From Streptomyces sp. NBC_00523 (GTDB lineage: Bacteria; Actinomycetota; Actinomycetes; Streptomycetales; Streptomycetaceae): DNA of 64,000 nt. Numbering within the stretch: the first letter of the stretch is position 1; each line of letters begins with the position of its first letter. Both the position numbers and the translations under genes were made by a program. The stretch lies in NCBI RefSeq assembly GCF_036346615.1, contig NZ_CP107836.1:1674001-1738000 (forward strand). Reading direction: 5' to 3'. Below, one piece after another: positions 1 through 7,639 of this stretch. The notes below the pieces were generated by a model. The model saw nothing but the letters and a program-made list of their open reading frames with translations, did no database searches and was not told where the DNA came from.

Positions 1-836
1 CGCCCCGGCTGGGCACCGAGACCGCGCTCGTGATCATGGAGGTCTACCGGCGGGGCGGCGCCTGGAAGGTCCGCGCGGTCGGCCAGGGCTACGCGAACGG
101 CCTGGCGGGCATCGCCACGGACTTCGGTGTCACGGTCGAGGAGCCCGCCGCCCCGGCGGTCACCGCCCCCGCTCCCCCGCCGCCGGTCGCCGCCCCGGCA
201 CCGGTCGCCACCCCCGCACCCCCGGCCGCCCCCGCGGCCCCCGCGCCGGCCGTGCCCGGGCGGATCAACCTGGACAAGGGCCGGGTCAGCCTCCGGAAGA
301 ACGAGACGGTCTCGCTGGTCAAGGCGGGGCGCCCGCTGCTCTCCCAGGTCAAGATGGGCCTCGGCTGGGAGCCCGCCTACCGGGGCAAGGACATCGACCT
401 GGACGCGTCGGTCATCGCGTACGGACCCCAGCGCAACCACCTGGACAGCTGCTACTTCGGCAAGCTGTCCATCCTGAACGGCGCGATCAAGCACTCCGGG
501 GACAATCTCACCGGTGAGGGCGAGGGGGACGACGAGGTGATCGTCGTGGACCTGGGCCGGATCCCGGCGGAGGCGACGGGCCTGGTGTTCACGGTCAACT
601 CGTTCACGGGCCAGAAGTTCACCGAGGTCGCCAAGGCGTACTGCCGCCTGGTGGACGCCGCCACCGACGAGGAGCTGGTCCGCTTCGACCTGACCGGGGC
701 CGAGCCGCAGACCGGCGTGATGATGGCCAAGCTGATCAAGCAGTTCTCCGGCGAGTGGGAGATGACCGCCATCGGCGACTTCGTGAAGTCGCGGACCGTC
801 CGGGGCATGGTCAAGCCGGCCGCCCAGGCGCTGTAG
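1..836 (+). CDS. TerD-family protein, two TerD domains (5' end outside window)
   Basis: The reading frame is open from the first base of the window, so the start lies upstream. The visible part begins with the last third of one TerD domain (ALVIMEVYRRGGAWKVRAVGQGYANGLAGI), then an Ala/Pro-rich linker of about 40 residues, then a complete second TerD domain with the family hallmarks DIDLDAS, HSGDNLTGEGEGDDE (calcium-binding acidic loop) and VFTVNSFTGQKF. TerD domains bind Ca2+ and belong to the tellurite/stress (Ter) systems; Streptomyces carry many copies, some affecting differentiation. Two more TerD proteins and a TerC lie at 49424-53329. The function of this copy is not known. It ends at a strong bidirectional hairpin. 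Confidence 0.88.
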   Translation, partial: PRLGTETALVIMEVYRRGGAWKVRAVGQGYANGLAGIATDFGVTVEEPAAPAVTAPAPPPPVAAPAPVATPAPPAAPAAPAPAVPGRINLDKGRVSLRKNETVSLVKAGRPLLSQVKMGLGWEPAYRGKDIDLDASVIAYGPQRNHLDSCYFGKLSILNGAIKHSGDNLTGEGEGDDEVIVVDLGRIPAEATGLVFTVNSFTGQKFTEVAKAYCRLVDAATDEELVRFDLTGAEPQTGVMMAKLIKQFSGEWEMTAIGDFVKSRTVRGMVKPAAQAL

Positions 837-864
837 GAGCCCCACAGGGGCCCCGGGCATGACT

Positions 865-899
865 CAGGGGCCGTCCGCGCGGCTGGCGGACGGCCCCTG
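865..899. terminator. bidirectional terminator hairpin
   Basis: A perfect 14-bp stem (CAGGGGCCGTCCGC paired with GCGGACGGCCCCTG) with a 7-nt loop lies between the convergent TerD gene and the small gene ending at 908. No U-tract follows, as is usual in Streptomyces. Confidence 0.8.
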
Positions 900-907
900 T
901 GACGGCC

Positions 908-1138
908 TCAGAGCTTGGTGAGCTTGGAGTACGGGCTCATGATGCGGCCCTGGCGGCCCGCGAAGTCGATGAGCACCGCATCGTTGTCGCCCTCGACGGC
1001 GAGGACGCGCCCGAGACCGAACTGGTCGTGCGAGACCCGGTCACCCACGTCGAACAACTCGACCGGTGGGGCCGCCTGGGCCGGGCGGTTGAAGGGACTG
1101 GACGGCAGGTGGCGGCGGGAGCCGGCTGACTGTTTCAT
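908..1138 (-). CDS. small protein with PcrA/UvrD C-terminal (Tudor-like) domain
   Basis: A 76-residue protein starting at the ATG of MKQSAGSRRHLPSSPF. The N-terminal 25 residues are basic and Ser/Pro-rich; the rest (VELFDVGDRVSHDQFGLGRVLAVEGDN) closely resembles the Tudor-like module at the C-terminus of PcrA/UvrD helicases (GDRVxHxxFGxGxV), which contacts RNA polymerase. Here it stands alone. The frame stays open about 33 codons further upstream, but the ATG at 1138 gives the compact conserved form. I infer a nucleic-acid or RNA-polymerase-binding role; no function is shown by the sequence. Confidence 0.7.
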   Translation of the reverse strand: MKQSAGSRRHLPSSPFNRPAQAAPPVELFDVGDRVSHDQFGLGRVLAVEGDNDAVLIDFAGRQGRIMSPYSKLTKL

Positions 1139-1187
1139 TAAGTCGAGTATGCGCCCCCGGGGCCCCCTACGCCATGCCCCGCAGCTA

Positions 1188-1352
1188 AGAGCCTGTCCGG
1201 CGGACCACGGCCGGGGTCGCGACGCCTGGCACGGCACCTCGCCGCGTTACCGAAATGTCCTGATCGCTCCGCGATCAGGACATCCCGGCGCCTTGCGATG
1301 CAGCGCACCAGACGCCGCGCCCTATCCGGCCCTGGCCCACCGGACAGGCTCT
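1188..1352. repeat. 165-bp MITE-like element with terminal inverted repeats
   Basis: The ends are exact 13-bp inverted repeats (AGAGCCTGTCCGG at 1188-1200 and its complement at 1340-1352). Near the centre is a perfect 13-bp palindrome with a 3-nt loop (1255-1283). No coding frame of note is inside and no clean target duplication is visible. The right end supplies the first two bases of the TAG stop of the neighbouring PhoX-type gene. The size and ends suggest a non-autonomous transposon remnant; the parent family is not identified from this window. Confidence 0.6.
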
Positions 1353-2829
1353 AGCGGTTGGGCTGCCGCTTCCACGGACCGGTGATCGCGACCATGATCC
1401 CCGGGGTCTGGATGTTGGCGAAGAGCGTCCGCCCGTCCGGCGAGAACGTGACCCCGGTGAACTCGCTGTACTCCGGCTCCGCCTCGCTGCCGATGTTCAG
1501 CTCGTTGCGCGCGATCGGGTACGTACGGCCGCTGTCGGTGGCCCCGAAGAGGTGCTGGACACCCTCGCCGTCCTCGGCGATGACCAGGCCGCCGTACGGC
1601 GAGACGGTGATGTTGTCCGGGCCGTCGAACGCGCCGTCCTTCGACGGCTCCGGGTTGACGCCGAGAAGCACCTTCAGGGTCAGCGTGCGGCGCTTCGGGT
1701 CGTAGAACCAGACCTGGCCGTCGTGCTGGACGGGGCTCTCGTCACGGGCGAAGGAGGACACGATGTACGCGCCGCCGTCGGCCCACCACATGCCTTCCAG
1801 CTTGCGGGCGCGGGTGACCGTGCCGTCCGCGAACTGCTTGCGCACCGAGACGGACTTGGCGTCGCGGTCCGGCACGTCCACCCAGTCCACGCCGTACACG
1901 GTGCCGGTCTTCGTGGCCCGCGAGAGGTCGTCCACGAACTTGCCGGACTTGTCGAAGCACTTGAACGCCTGGAGCACGCCCGCGTCGTCGGCGAGGGTGC
2001 GCAGCTTGCCCCGGCCGTGCCGGAAGCCGTGCGGCGGCACCCAGCGGTAGAGCAGGCCGTTCGGGCCCGAGGCGTCCTCGGTGAGGTAGGCGTGGCCCTG
2101 CTTGGGGTCGATGACGACCGCCTCGTGCGCGTACCGGCCGAACGCCTTGATCGGGCGCGGCGAGCGGTTGGCGCGCCGGTCGTACGGGTCGACCTCGAAG
2201 ACGTAGCCGTGGTCCTTCAGGAGGCCGTTCTTGCCGGCCTTGTCCTCGGTCTCCTCGCAGGTGAGCCAGGTGTTCCACGGGGTGGCACCGCCCGCGCAGT
2301 TGGTCGAGGTGCCGGCGATGCCGACCCACTCGGCGGTGCGGCCGTCGCGGCGGGTCTCCACGACGGTGCAGCCGCCGGCCGCGACCGGGTCGTAGACCAG
2401 GCCGTCGGTGAGGGGCACGGGGTGCTCCCAACCCTCCCGGGTGCCGGCCAGCTCGTGGTTGTTGACCAGGAGGGTCACCCCGCGCGGGCCCTCGAAGGCG
2501 GCCGTGCCGTCGTGGTTGGAGGGGGTGTACTCCCCGCTGTCCAGCTTGGTGACCCCGCAGTGCGTGATGATCCGGTACGAGAATCCGGCGGGCAGCGCGA
2601 GTATGCCCTTCGGGTCGGAGCGCAGCGGGCCGTACCCGGGGCCGTGGTCATGACCGTGGCCGTGACCGTCGTGCCCGTGACCGTGGTCGTCGTGGCCGTG
2701 GCCGTGCGTCGGGCCTCCGGCGGCGAGGGCGCCGGGCGCGGTGGCCAGCGCGGCGACGGTTCCGGTCAGGGCGATGCCGGCGCCGGTGAGGGCGGACTGT
2801 GCGGTGAATTCCCTGCGCGTGAAGGCCAT
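1351..2829 (-). CDS. Tat-exported PhoX-family (DUF839) protein
   Basis: 492 residues. The N-terminus is a twin-arginine signal (TRREF at residues 4-8, hydrophobic stretch, AGALAAG), so the protein is probably exported folded. Directly after comes a striking segment of alternating Gly/His/Asp (residues about 40-65), a likely metal-binding tail. The rest is the PhoX/DUF839 fold: the segments NNHELAGTREGWEHP, GGATPWNTWLTCEE (conserved TW..CEE), GRYAHEAVVIDPKQGHAYLTEDA and a C-terminal FTGVTFSPDGRTLFANIQTPG are typical. PhoX enzymes are Ca2+/Fe3+ alkaline phosphatases; many actinobacterial members are unassayed, so the enzyme activity is inferred. The start ATG has AGGAG at good spacing. The stop overlaps the repeat element. 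Confidence 0.85.
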   Translation of the reverse strand: MAFTRREFTAQSALTGAGIALTGTVAALATAPGALAAGGPTHGHGHDDHGHGHDGHGHGHDHGPGYGPLRSDPKGILALPAGFSYRIITHCGVTKLDSGEYTPSNHDGTAAFEGPRGVTLLVNNHELAGTREGWEHPVPLTDGLVYDPVAAGGCTVVETRRDGRTAEWVGIAGTSTNCAGGATPWNTWLTCEETEDKAGKNGLLKDHGYVFEVDPYDRRANRSPRPIKAFGRYAHEAVVIDPKQGHAYLTEDASGPNGLLYRWVPPHGFRHGRGKLRTLADDAGVLQAFKCFDKSGKFVDDLSRATKTGTVYGVDWVDVPDRDAKSVSVRKQFADGTVTRARKLEGMWWADGGAYIVSSFARDESPVQHDGQVWFYDPKRRTLTLKVLLGVNPEPSKDGAFDGPDNITVSPYGGLVIAEDGEGVQHLFGATDSGRTYPIARNELNIGSEAEPEYSEFTGVTFSPDGRTLFANIQTPGIMVAITGPWKRQPNR

Positions 2830-2974
2830 CACGTACTCCTGGTGCTGCGGGGGCGTGCTGTTGACGGCCCTCACCGTTCCGCCCGTTCCCCAACACCAGT
2901 TGAACCGCTGACGACTTCGGGGCGACCCGTTCGGTGAACTTCGGCCGCCCCTCATCCCGCCGCGGTACGCCCGC

Positions 2975-4498
2975 TCAGTCGGCCGAACCGCCGCGCGAGC
3001 GCGCCTTGAACGCGGCCTTGCGGGCGTCCTTGGCCTGCTTCTTGTCGCTGTGCAGCCGCCCCATCGCCTCCAGGACGTCCGCCGTGGCCGGGTGGTCGAC
3101 GCGCCATGCCTCCTCGAAGAAGCCGCTGTGCTGGCCGGACAGCCCCTCGACCAGGCCCTGGAGCTCCTCCAGGTCGCCGGCGGCCTCCAGCTGGGCGGCG
3201 ATCGTGTCGATGGCGAGCCAGAAGATCATCTCCTCCGAGGGCGCCGGAACGCCCTCCGCGCCACGCTCGGCGAGCCAGACCCGGGCCAGGCCGCCCAGCT
3301 CCGGGTCGCCCAGCACCGCGCGCACGGCGGGCTCCGCCTCGGCGCCGACCAGGGCGAGCGCCTGCTGGCAGTGCAGCCGGCGCAGCGGACCCAGCTCGTC
3401 CGTGCCCCGAGCGGCGTCCAGGAGTTCGGCGGCGGCGCCGTCCTGGCCCCGGCGGGTGAGCCACAGCTGGATCTCAGCGCGGGCCGCGGCCTCCGGGTAG
3501 TGGGCGACGCCGCCGAGGAGCGCGTCGGCGCCCTTGTCCGCGAGGTCGCCGATCGCCGGGGCGTCCACCCCGGCGTCCAGCATCCGGGCGCGGATGCCGT
3601 AGAGGCCGAGCGGGGTCAGCCGGACCATGCCGTAGCGGGTGACGTCCTCCTCGTCGCCCGGGGACAGCGCGTCCTCGCCCTCCTCGACCAGCAGCGCCTC
3701 GTCCACCGGCTGGTACTCGACGATGCCGATGGGTTCGAGGACCCGGAACTGGTCGTCCAGCCGCATCATCGCGTCCGAGACCTGCTCCAGGACGTCGTCG
3801 GTGGGCTCGCCCATGTCGTCGGGGACGATCATCGAAGCGGCGAGCGCGGGCAGCGGCACGGGCGCCCCGTCCGCCCCCTCGCCGACGGTGAGCAGGTAGA
3901 GGTTGCCGAGGACGCCGTCCAGGAACTCCGTCTCGGTCTCCGGGTCCCAGTCGAGCGCGTCGAAGTCGACCGAGCCGTCCTCGCCGATGAGGTCCGCGAA
4001 GTCGTCGAAGGCGGGCGCCGTGGCATCGGCGTACGCGGCCTCCAGTCCGTCGAGCCAGATCGCGAGCACGTCCGCGGGTGAACCCCCGGTCAGCAGCGCC
4101 AGGTTCTCGCCGGGCGTGACGGTCCCGGCCGGCTCCTCGTCCCCGGCCCCGGTCTCGTCGTCCTCGCCGAAGCCGTCCTCCGCGCCGAAGGCGTCGTCCG
4201 GGTCGCCCGTCTCAGCGGCGGGGTCCTCGATGTCGACCAGACCGGTGTCCACGGCGAGCCGCCACGCCTCGCTGGCCTCGGCCGCGCCGTCCTCGTCCGG
4301 GGTGAGGCCGAGGAGTTCGGCGGCGGCGGGCAGCTGCGCGTCGACCAGTTCGCCGCCGGCGCCGACCCTGGTGTCCGGGCCGGCCCAGCGGGCGAGCCGG
4401 GCGGCACGGGCGAGCAGCGGCGCGGCCAGCGCGTCCCGTGCCAGCTCGGCCTCGGTGTGCAGCCGGACCGGCGGCAGGGTCGGGCGCTCTGCGGACAT
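2975..4498 (-). CDS. conserved protein of unknown function
   Basis: 507 residues, ATG at 4498 with GAGGAG upstream. I do not recognise a named family. The N-terminal part (VRLHTEAELARDALAAPLLARAARLARW) is helical; residues about 90-135 are very acidic (runs of D/E/G); the middle holds a winged-helix-like segment (VTRYGMVRLTPLGLYGIRARML, about residue 300); the C-terminal 180 residues are Ala/Leu-rich helices resembling HEAT-like repeats (AAELLDAARGTDELGPLRRLHCQQALALVG). The last 20 residues are Lys/Arg-rich. It looks cytoplasmic. It appears to be a single-gene unit; the next gene upstream is divergent. Confidence 0.7.
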   Translation of the reverse strand: MSAERPTLPPVRLHTEAELARDALAAPLLARAARLARWAGPDTRVGAGGELVDAQLPAAAELLGLTPDEDGAAEASEAWRLAVDTGLVDIEDPAAETGDPDDAFGAEDGFGEDDETGAGDEEPAGTVTPGENLALLTGGSPADVLAIWLDGLEAAYADATAPAFDDFADLIGEDGSVDFDALDWDPETETEFLDGVLGNLYLLTVGEGADGAPVPLPALAASMIVPDDMGEPTDDVLEQVSDAMMRLDDQFRVLEPIGIVEYQPVDEALLVEEGEDALSPGDEEDVTRYGMVRLTPLGLYGIRARMLDAGVDAPAIGDLADKGADALLGGVAHYPEAAARAEIQLWLTRRGQDGAAAELLDAARGTDELGPLRRLHCQQALALVGAEAEPAVRAVLGDPELGGLARVWLAERGAEGVPAPSEEMIFWLAIDTIAAQLEAAGDLEELQGLVEGLSGQHSGFFEEAWRVDHPATADVLEAMGRLHSDKKQAKDARKAAFKARSRGGSAD

Positions 4499-4716
4499 CA
4501 GGGGGTCTCCTCGGAACGTACGGGGTTCGGTCGCCGGGCCGGATACGGGACCGGGGCTCAGAACGTGTTCCGCGCCGCCCGGCAGGGGGCCGCGTTTCCG
4601 GAACACGCCCCAAGCCTAAACGCAATTCGCCGCGCGCCGACCGGAATGCGGGCATGGGTCACGGCGCCCCGGACCACCCGGCTCCGCGCCGGGGCGCCCG
4701 TGTCAGAATCCGGGGC

Positions 4717-5160
4717 GTGCATCTGCGTACCGCCACCCGCCCCGACCTGCCCGCCGTCCTCGCCCTGCTCGCCGACGAGAACGCGGTGACGGACCCCGCG
4801 TCGGTCGTGGTGGGCGAGGCGCACGAGAAGGCGTTCGCCGACATCGCGGCCGACGCGCGCAACGAGATCCTGGTGCTGGAGGCGGACGGAACGGTGGTGG
4901 GCTGCCTTCAGGCCACCTACATCCCGGGGCTCGGCAAGGGCGGTGCGGAGCGGGCGCTGATCGAGGCCGTGCGGGTCAGGGCGGACCGCCGGGGCGGCGG
5001 TCCGGGGCGGCGGCTGATGGAGCCGGCGGTCGAGCGGGCCCGGCTGCGCGGCTGCGCGCTGGTGCAGCTCACCAGCGACCGGAGCCGGACGGGCGCGCAC
5101 CGCTTCTACACCTCGCTGGGGTTCACCGCGAGCCACGAGGGCTTCAAACTCTTCCTCTGA
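4717..5160 (+). CDS. GNAT-family N-acetyltransferase
   Basis: 147 residues. The GTG start at 4717 gives VHLRTATRPDLPAVLALL, the usual first strand and helix of GNAT enzymes. The acetyl-CoA motif is present as VRADRRGGGPGRRLMEPAVERAR (Q/RxxGxG/A type), followed by ALVQLTSDRSRTGAHRFYTSLGFTASHEGFKLFL, the C-terminal strand and Tyr-containing helix. No Shine-Dalgarno precedes the start; CAGAAT at 4704-4709 lies 7 nt before GTG, so it may be read from a leaderless mRNA. The substrate is unknown. Confidence 0.85.
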   Translation: MHLRTATRPDLPAVLALLADENAVTDPASVVVGEAHEKAFADIAADARNEILVLEADGTVVGCLQATYIPGLGKGGAERALIEAVRVRADRRGGGPGRRLMEPAVERARLRGCALVQLTSDRSRTGAHRFYTSLGFTASHEGFKLFL

Positions 5161-5273
5161 TCGCCCGGGAGGCCCGGGAGACCCGGCCCCCAGCGATGAT
5201 TGAGCATTGCTTCACCTTCACCCACAGAAGATCTAAGTGGACCTTCACGGTCAGCCGGGCCGACACTGCTGGA

Positions 5274-6167
5274 ATGACGCCTTCCGCCGCTGTCCGCCCG
5301 CGCCCTTTCGGCCGCACCCTCTGCGCCATGATCACCCCGTTCACCGCCGACGGCGCCCTCGACCGGGAGACCGCCGCCGCGCACGCCGCGGCGCTGGTCG
5401 CGGGCGGCTGCGACGGGCTGGTGCTCAGCGGCACGACCGGCGAGTCCCCCACCACCTCCGACGCGGAGAAGGAGGACCTGCTGCGCGCGGTGCGCGACGC
5501 GGTCGGCCCGGACGTGCCGCTGGTGGCGGGCGTCGGCACCGCGGACACCCGGCACACCATCGAGCTGGCGCACCAGGCGGAACGGGCGGGCGCGGACGGG
5601 CTCCTGGTGGTGACCCCGTACTACAGCAGGCCCCCGCAGGCGGCCGTGGAGGCACACTTCCGGCGCATCGCGGACACGGCGGGCCTGCCGGTGATGCTGT
5701 ACGACATCCCCGGCCGCACCGGCACCCGCATCGAGCCGGAGACGATGCTGAGGCTCGCGGAGCACCCGCGCATCGTGGCCGTGAAGGACTGCTCGCAGGA
5801 CCTGCTGACGGCGACCCGGGTGATCGCGGCCGGCGGGCTCGCCTACTACTCGGGCTGCGAGGAGCTGAATCTGCCACTGTACGCGGTGGGCGGTGCCGGG
5901 TACGTCAGCACGGTCGCCAACGTGGTTCCGGGCCGGATGCGGGCGGTACTGGACGCGTTCGACGCCGGGGACACCGACGGGGCCGCCCGGCTGAACGCGC
6001 GGCTGGCCCCGCTGACCGCGCTGATGATGGCGTCCGGCCTGCCCGGCACGGTGACCGCGAAGGCGCTGCTGGCGGCGGGCCCGGTCCGCGAACCGCTGCA
6101 GCCCGCCGGGCGCGAGGCGTCCGACGGGCTGCGTGCGGCGTACGAGGAACTCCTCGTGGCCGCTTAG
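5274..6167 (+). CDS. dapA: 4-hydroxy-tetrahydrodipicolinate synthase
   Basis: 297 residues. Condenses pyruvate with aspartate semialdehyde in lysine/diaminopimelate synthesis. The fold is a TIM barrel with the GTTGE motif (residues 53-57), Tyr117 in [15 protein letters not shown] with Tyr143, and the Schiff-base Lys171 in [10 protein letters not shown]. Streptomyces usually have several dapA-like genes, so this copy may be a paralogue rather than the main enzyme, but its partner dapD lies next to it in the same pathway. The ATG at 5274 is chosen because the homologous region starts there; the frame is open to an ATG at 5196 and neither has a clear ribosome binding site. Stop overlaps that of dapD on the other strand. 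Confidence 0.9.
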   Translation: MTPSAAVRPRPFGRTLCAMITPFTADGALDRETAAAHAAALVAGGCDGLVLSGTTGESPTTSDAEKEDLLRAVRDAVGPDVPLVAGVGTADTRHTIELAHQAERAGADGLLVVTPYYSRPPQAAVEAHFRRIADTAGLPVMLYDIPGRTGTRIEPETMLRLAEHPRIVAVKDCSQDLLTATRVIAAGGLAYYSGCEELNLPLYAVGGAGYVSTVANVVPGRMRAVLDAFDAGDTDGAARLNARLAPLTALMMASGLPGTVTAKALLAAGPVREPLQPAGREASDGLRAAYEELLVAA

Positions 6168-7153
6168 TCGTTGCTGTGCAGGACGTCGTTGAGGCCGTCC
6201 CAGACCGCGTTGTTCGGGCGGGCCTCGACGGCTCCGGTGACCGAGTTGCGGCGGAAGAGGATGTTCGAGGCGCCGGAGAGCTCGCGGGCCTTGACCACCT
6301 GGCCGTCCGGCAGGGTGACCCGGGTGCCGGCGGTGACGTACAGACCGGCCTCGACGACGCACTCGTCGCCGAGCGCGATGCCGACCCCGGCCTCCGCGCC
6401 GACCAGGCAGCGCTCGCCGATCACGATGCGCTCCTTGCCGCCGCCGGAGAGCGTGCCCATCGTGGAGGCGCCGCCGCCGATGTCCGAGCCGTCACCGATG
6501 ACGACACCGGCGGAGATGCGGCCCTCGACCATGGACGTGCCGAGCGTGCCGGCGTTGAAGTTGACGAAGCCCTCGTGCATCACGGTCGTGCCGGAGGCGA
6601 GGTGCGCGCCGAGGCGCACCCGGTCGGCGTCGGCGATCCGCACGCCCTTCGGCGCCACGTAGTCCGTCATGCGCGGGAACTTGTCGACGGAGGTGACCTG
6701 GAGGTACAGACCCTCGGCGCGGGCGTTGAGCCGCACCTTCTCCAGGTCGTCCACGGCGACCGGGCCGAGCGAGGTCCAGGCGACGTTGGCGAGGTGGCCG
6801 AAGATGCCGTCCAGGTTCTGCCCGTGCGGCTGGACCAGGCGGTGCGAGAGCAGGTGCAGGCGCAGGTAGACGTCGTGGGCGTCGAGCGGCTTGTCGTCCA
6901 GGGAGGCGATGACCGTGCGCACGGCGACGACCTCGACCCCGCGGCGGGCGTCGACGCCGATGGCCTTGGCGGCGCCCTCGCCGAGCAGGTTGACGGCCTG
7001 GTCGGGGCTGAGCCGCTCGGTTCCGGCCGGGCCGGGCTCGGCGGTCAGCTCGGGGGCGGGGAACCAGGTGTCGAGGACGGCACCGTCGCCGGCGATGGTG
7101 GCGAGGCCGGCGGCGACGGCGCCGGTGGTACGGGTGGAAGTCGTGTCGGTCAT
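6164..7153 (-). CDS. dapD: 2,3,4,5-tetrahydropyridine-2,6-dicarboxylate N-succinyltransferase
   Basis: 329 residues. Transfers succinyl from succinyl-CoA to tetrahydrodipicolinate in the diaminopimelate pathway. The C-terminal half shows left-handed beta-helix hexapeptide repeats ([48 protein letters not shown]). The N-terminal domain matches the long actinobacterial type. TAGGTT at 7161-7166 lies 7 nt upstream of the ATG, so the mRNA is probably leaderless; this -10 overlaps the stop of the truncated MFS gene. The stop codon overlaps the dapA stop by three bases, tail to tail. Confidence 0.95.
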   Translation of the reverse strand: MTDTTSTRTTGAVAAGLATIAGDGAVLDTWFPAPELTAEPGPAGTERLSPDQAVNLLGEGAAKAIGVDARRGVEVVAVRTVIASLDDKPLDAHDVYLRLHLLSHRLVQPHGQNLDGIFGHLANVAWTSLGPVAVDDLEKVRLNARAEGLYLQVTSVDKFPRMTDYVAPKGVRIADADRVRLGAHLASGTTVMHEGFVNFNAGTLGTSMVEGRISAGVVIGDGSDIGGGASTMGTLSGGGKERIVIGERCLVGAEAGVGIALGDECVVEAGLYVTAGTRVTLPDGQVVKARELSGASNILFRRNSVTGAVEARPNNAVWDGLNDVLHSND

Positions 7154-7163
7154 GACCAGAAAC

Positions 7164-7639
7164 CTAACCGGACCGGGGCCGCACGGGCGAACCGGTCTCA
7201 GCGTCCGGGCGACGCACCGCCGGGACCGGCGCGGGAGACCCGGGCAGCCGCCGGGCCGCCAGGACCGCGCACCCCGCCAGGCAGGCGAGGACCGCGCAGG
7301 CGGGCCAGAGCAGCGCGGGCGCGATGGCGTACAGGGCGCCGCCCAGCGGCGGGGCCAGCACCTGGCCGCTGATCGAGGCGCCCGCGTACAGGCTCTGGAA
7401 GCGGCCCTGCGCGTGGGCGGGCGCCTGGTCGGCGACGTACCCCGTGGCGGGGGTCTTGTGCAGGATCTCGCCGAGGGTGAGGGAGACCATCATCAGGACG
7501 GCGAATCCGGCCCCGGCGCCCGGGATCAGCAGCGCGTACCCGGCCGCGACCAGCAGCAGTCCGGCGCCGATGATGCCCAGCGGGGCGCGGGCGCGCAGGG
7601 CGTGGGCGGCGGGCAGTTCCAGGCAGAGGATCACCGTTC
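7164..7639 (-). pseudogene. MFS transporter, C-terminal fragment cut by a TnpB-like element
   Basis: About 157 codons of the last four or so membrane segments of a major facilitator transporter remain ([45 protein letters not shown], then [34 protein letters not shown]). The frame starts abruptly with TVILCLELPAAHAL at the junction with the transposon and meets an in-frame TGA in the element. The missing N-terminal two thirds (about 250 codons) are not found on the other side of the element, where only about 100 bp separate it from tetR. So the gene was not simply interrupted: its 5' part was deleted, or lost at or after insertion. The fragment is probably non-functional. Confidence 0.85.

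Noticed and set aside
2640..2700. Short repeated GTGGCCGTGACC-like units, possibly CRISPR or tandem repeat
   Set aside because: They are the codons of the Gly/His/Asp-rich segment of the PhoX-type protein. No spaced identical repeats typical of CRISPR occur anywhere in the window.
4564..4607. CGTGTTCCG / CGGAACACG inverted repeat with a 26-nt loop between divergent genes
   Set aside because: The loop is long and no promoter elements can be placed around it; it may be chance.
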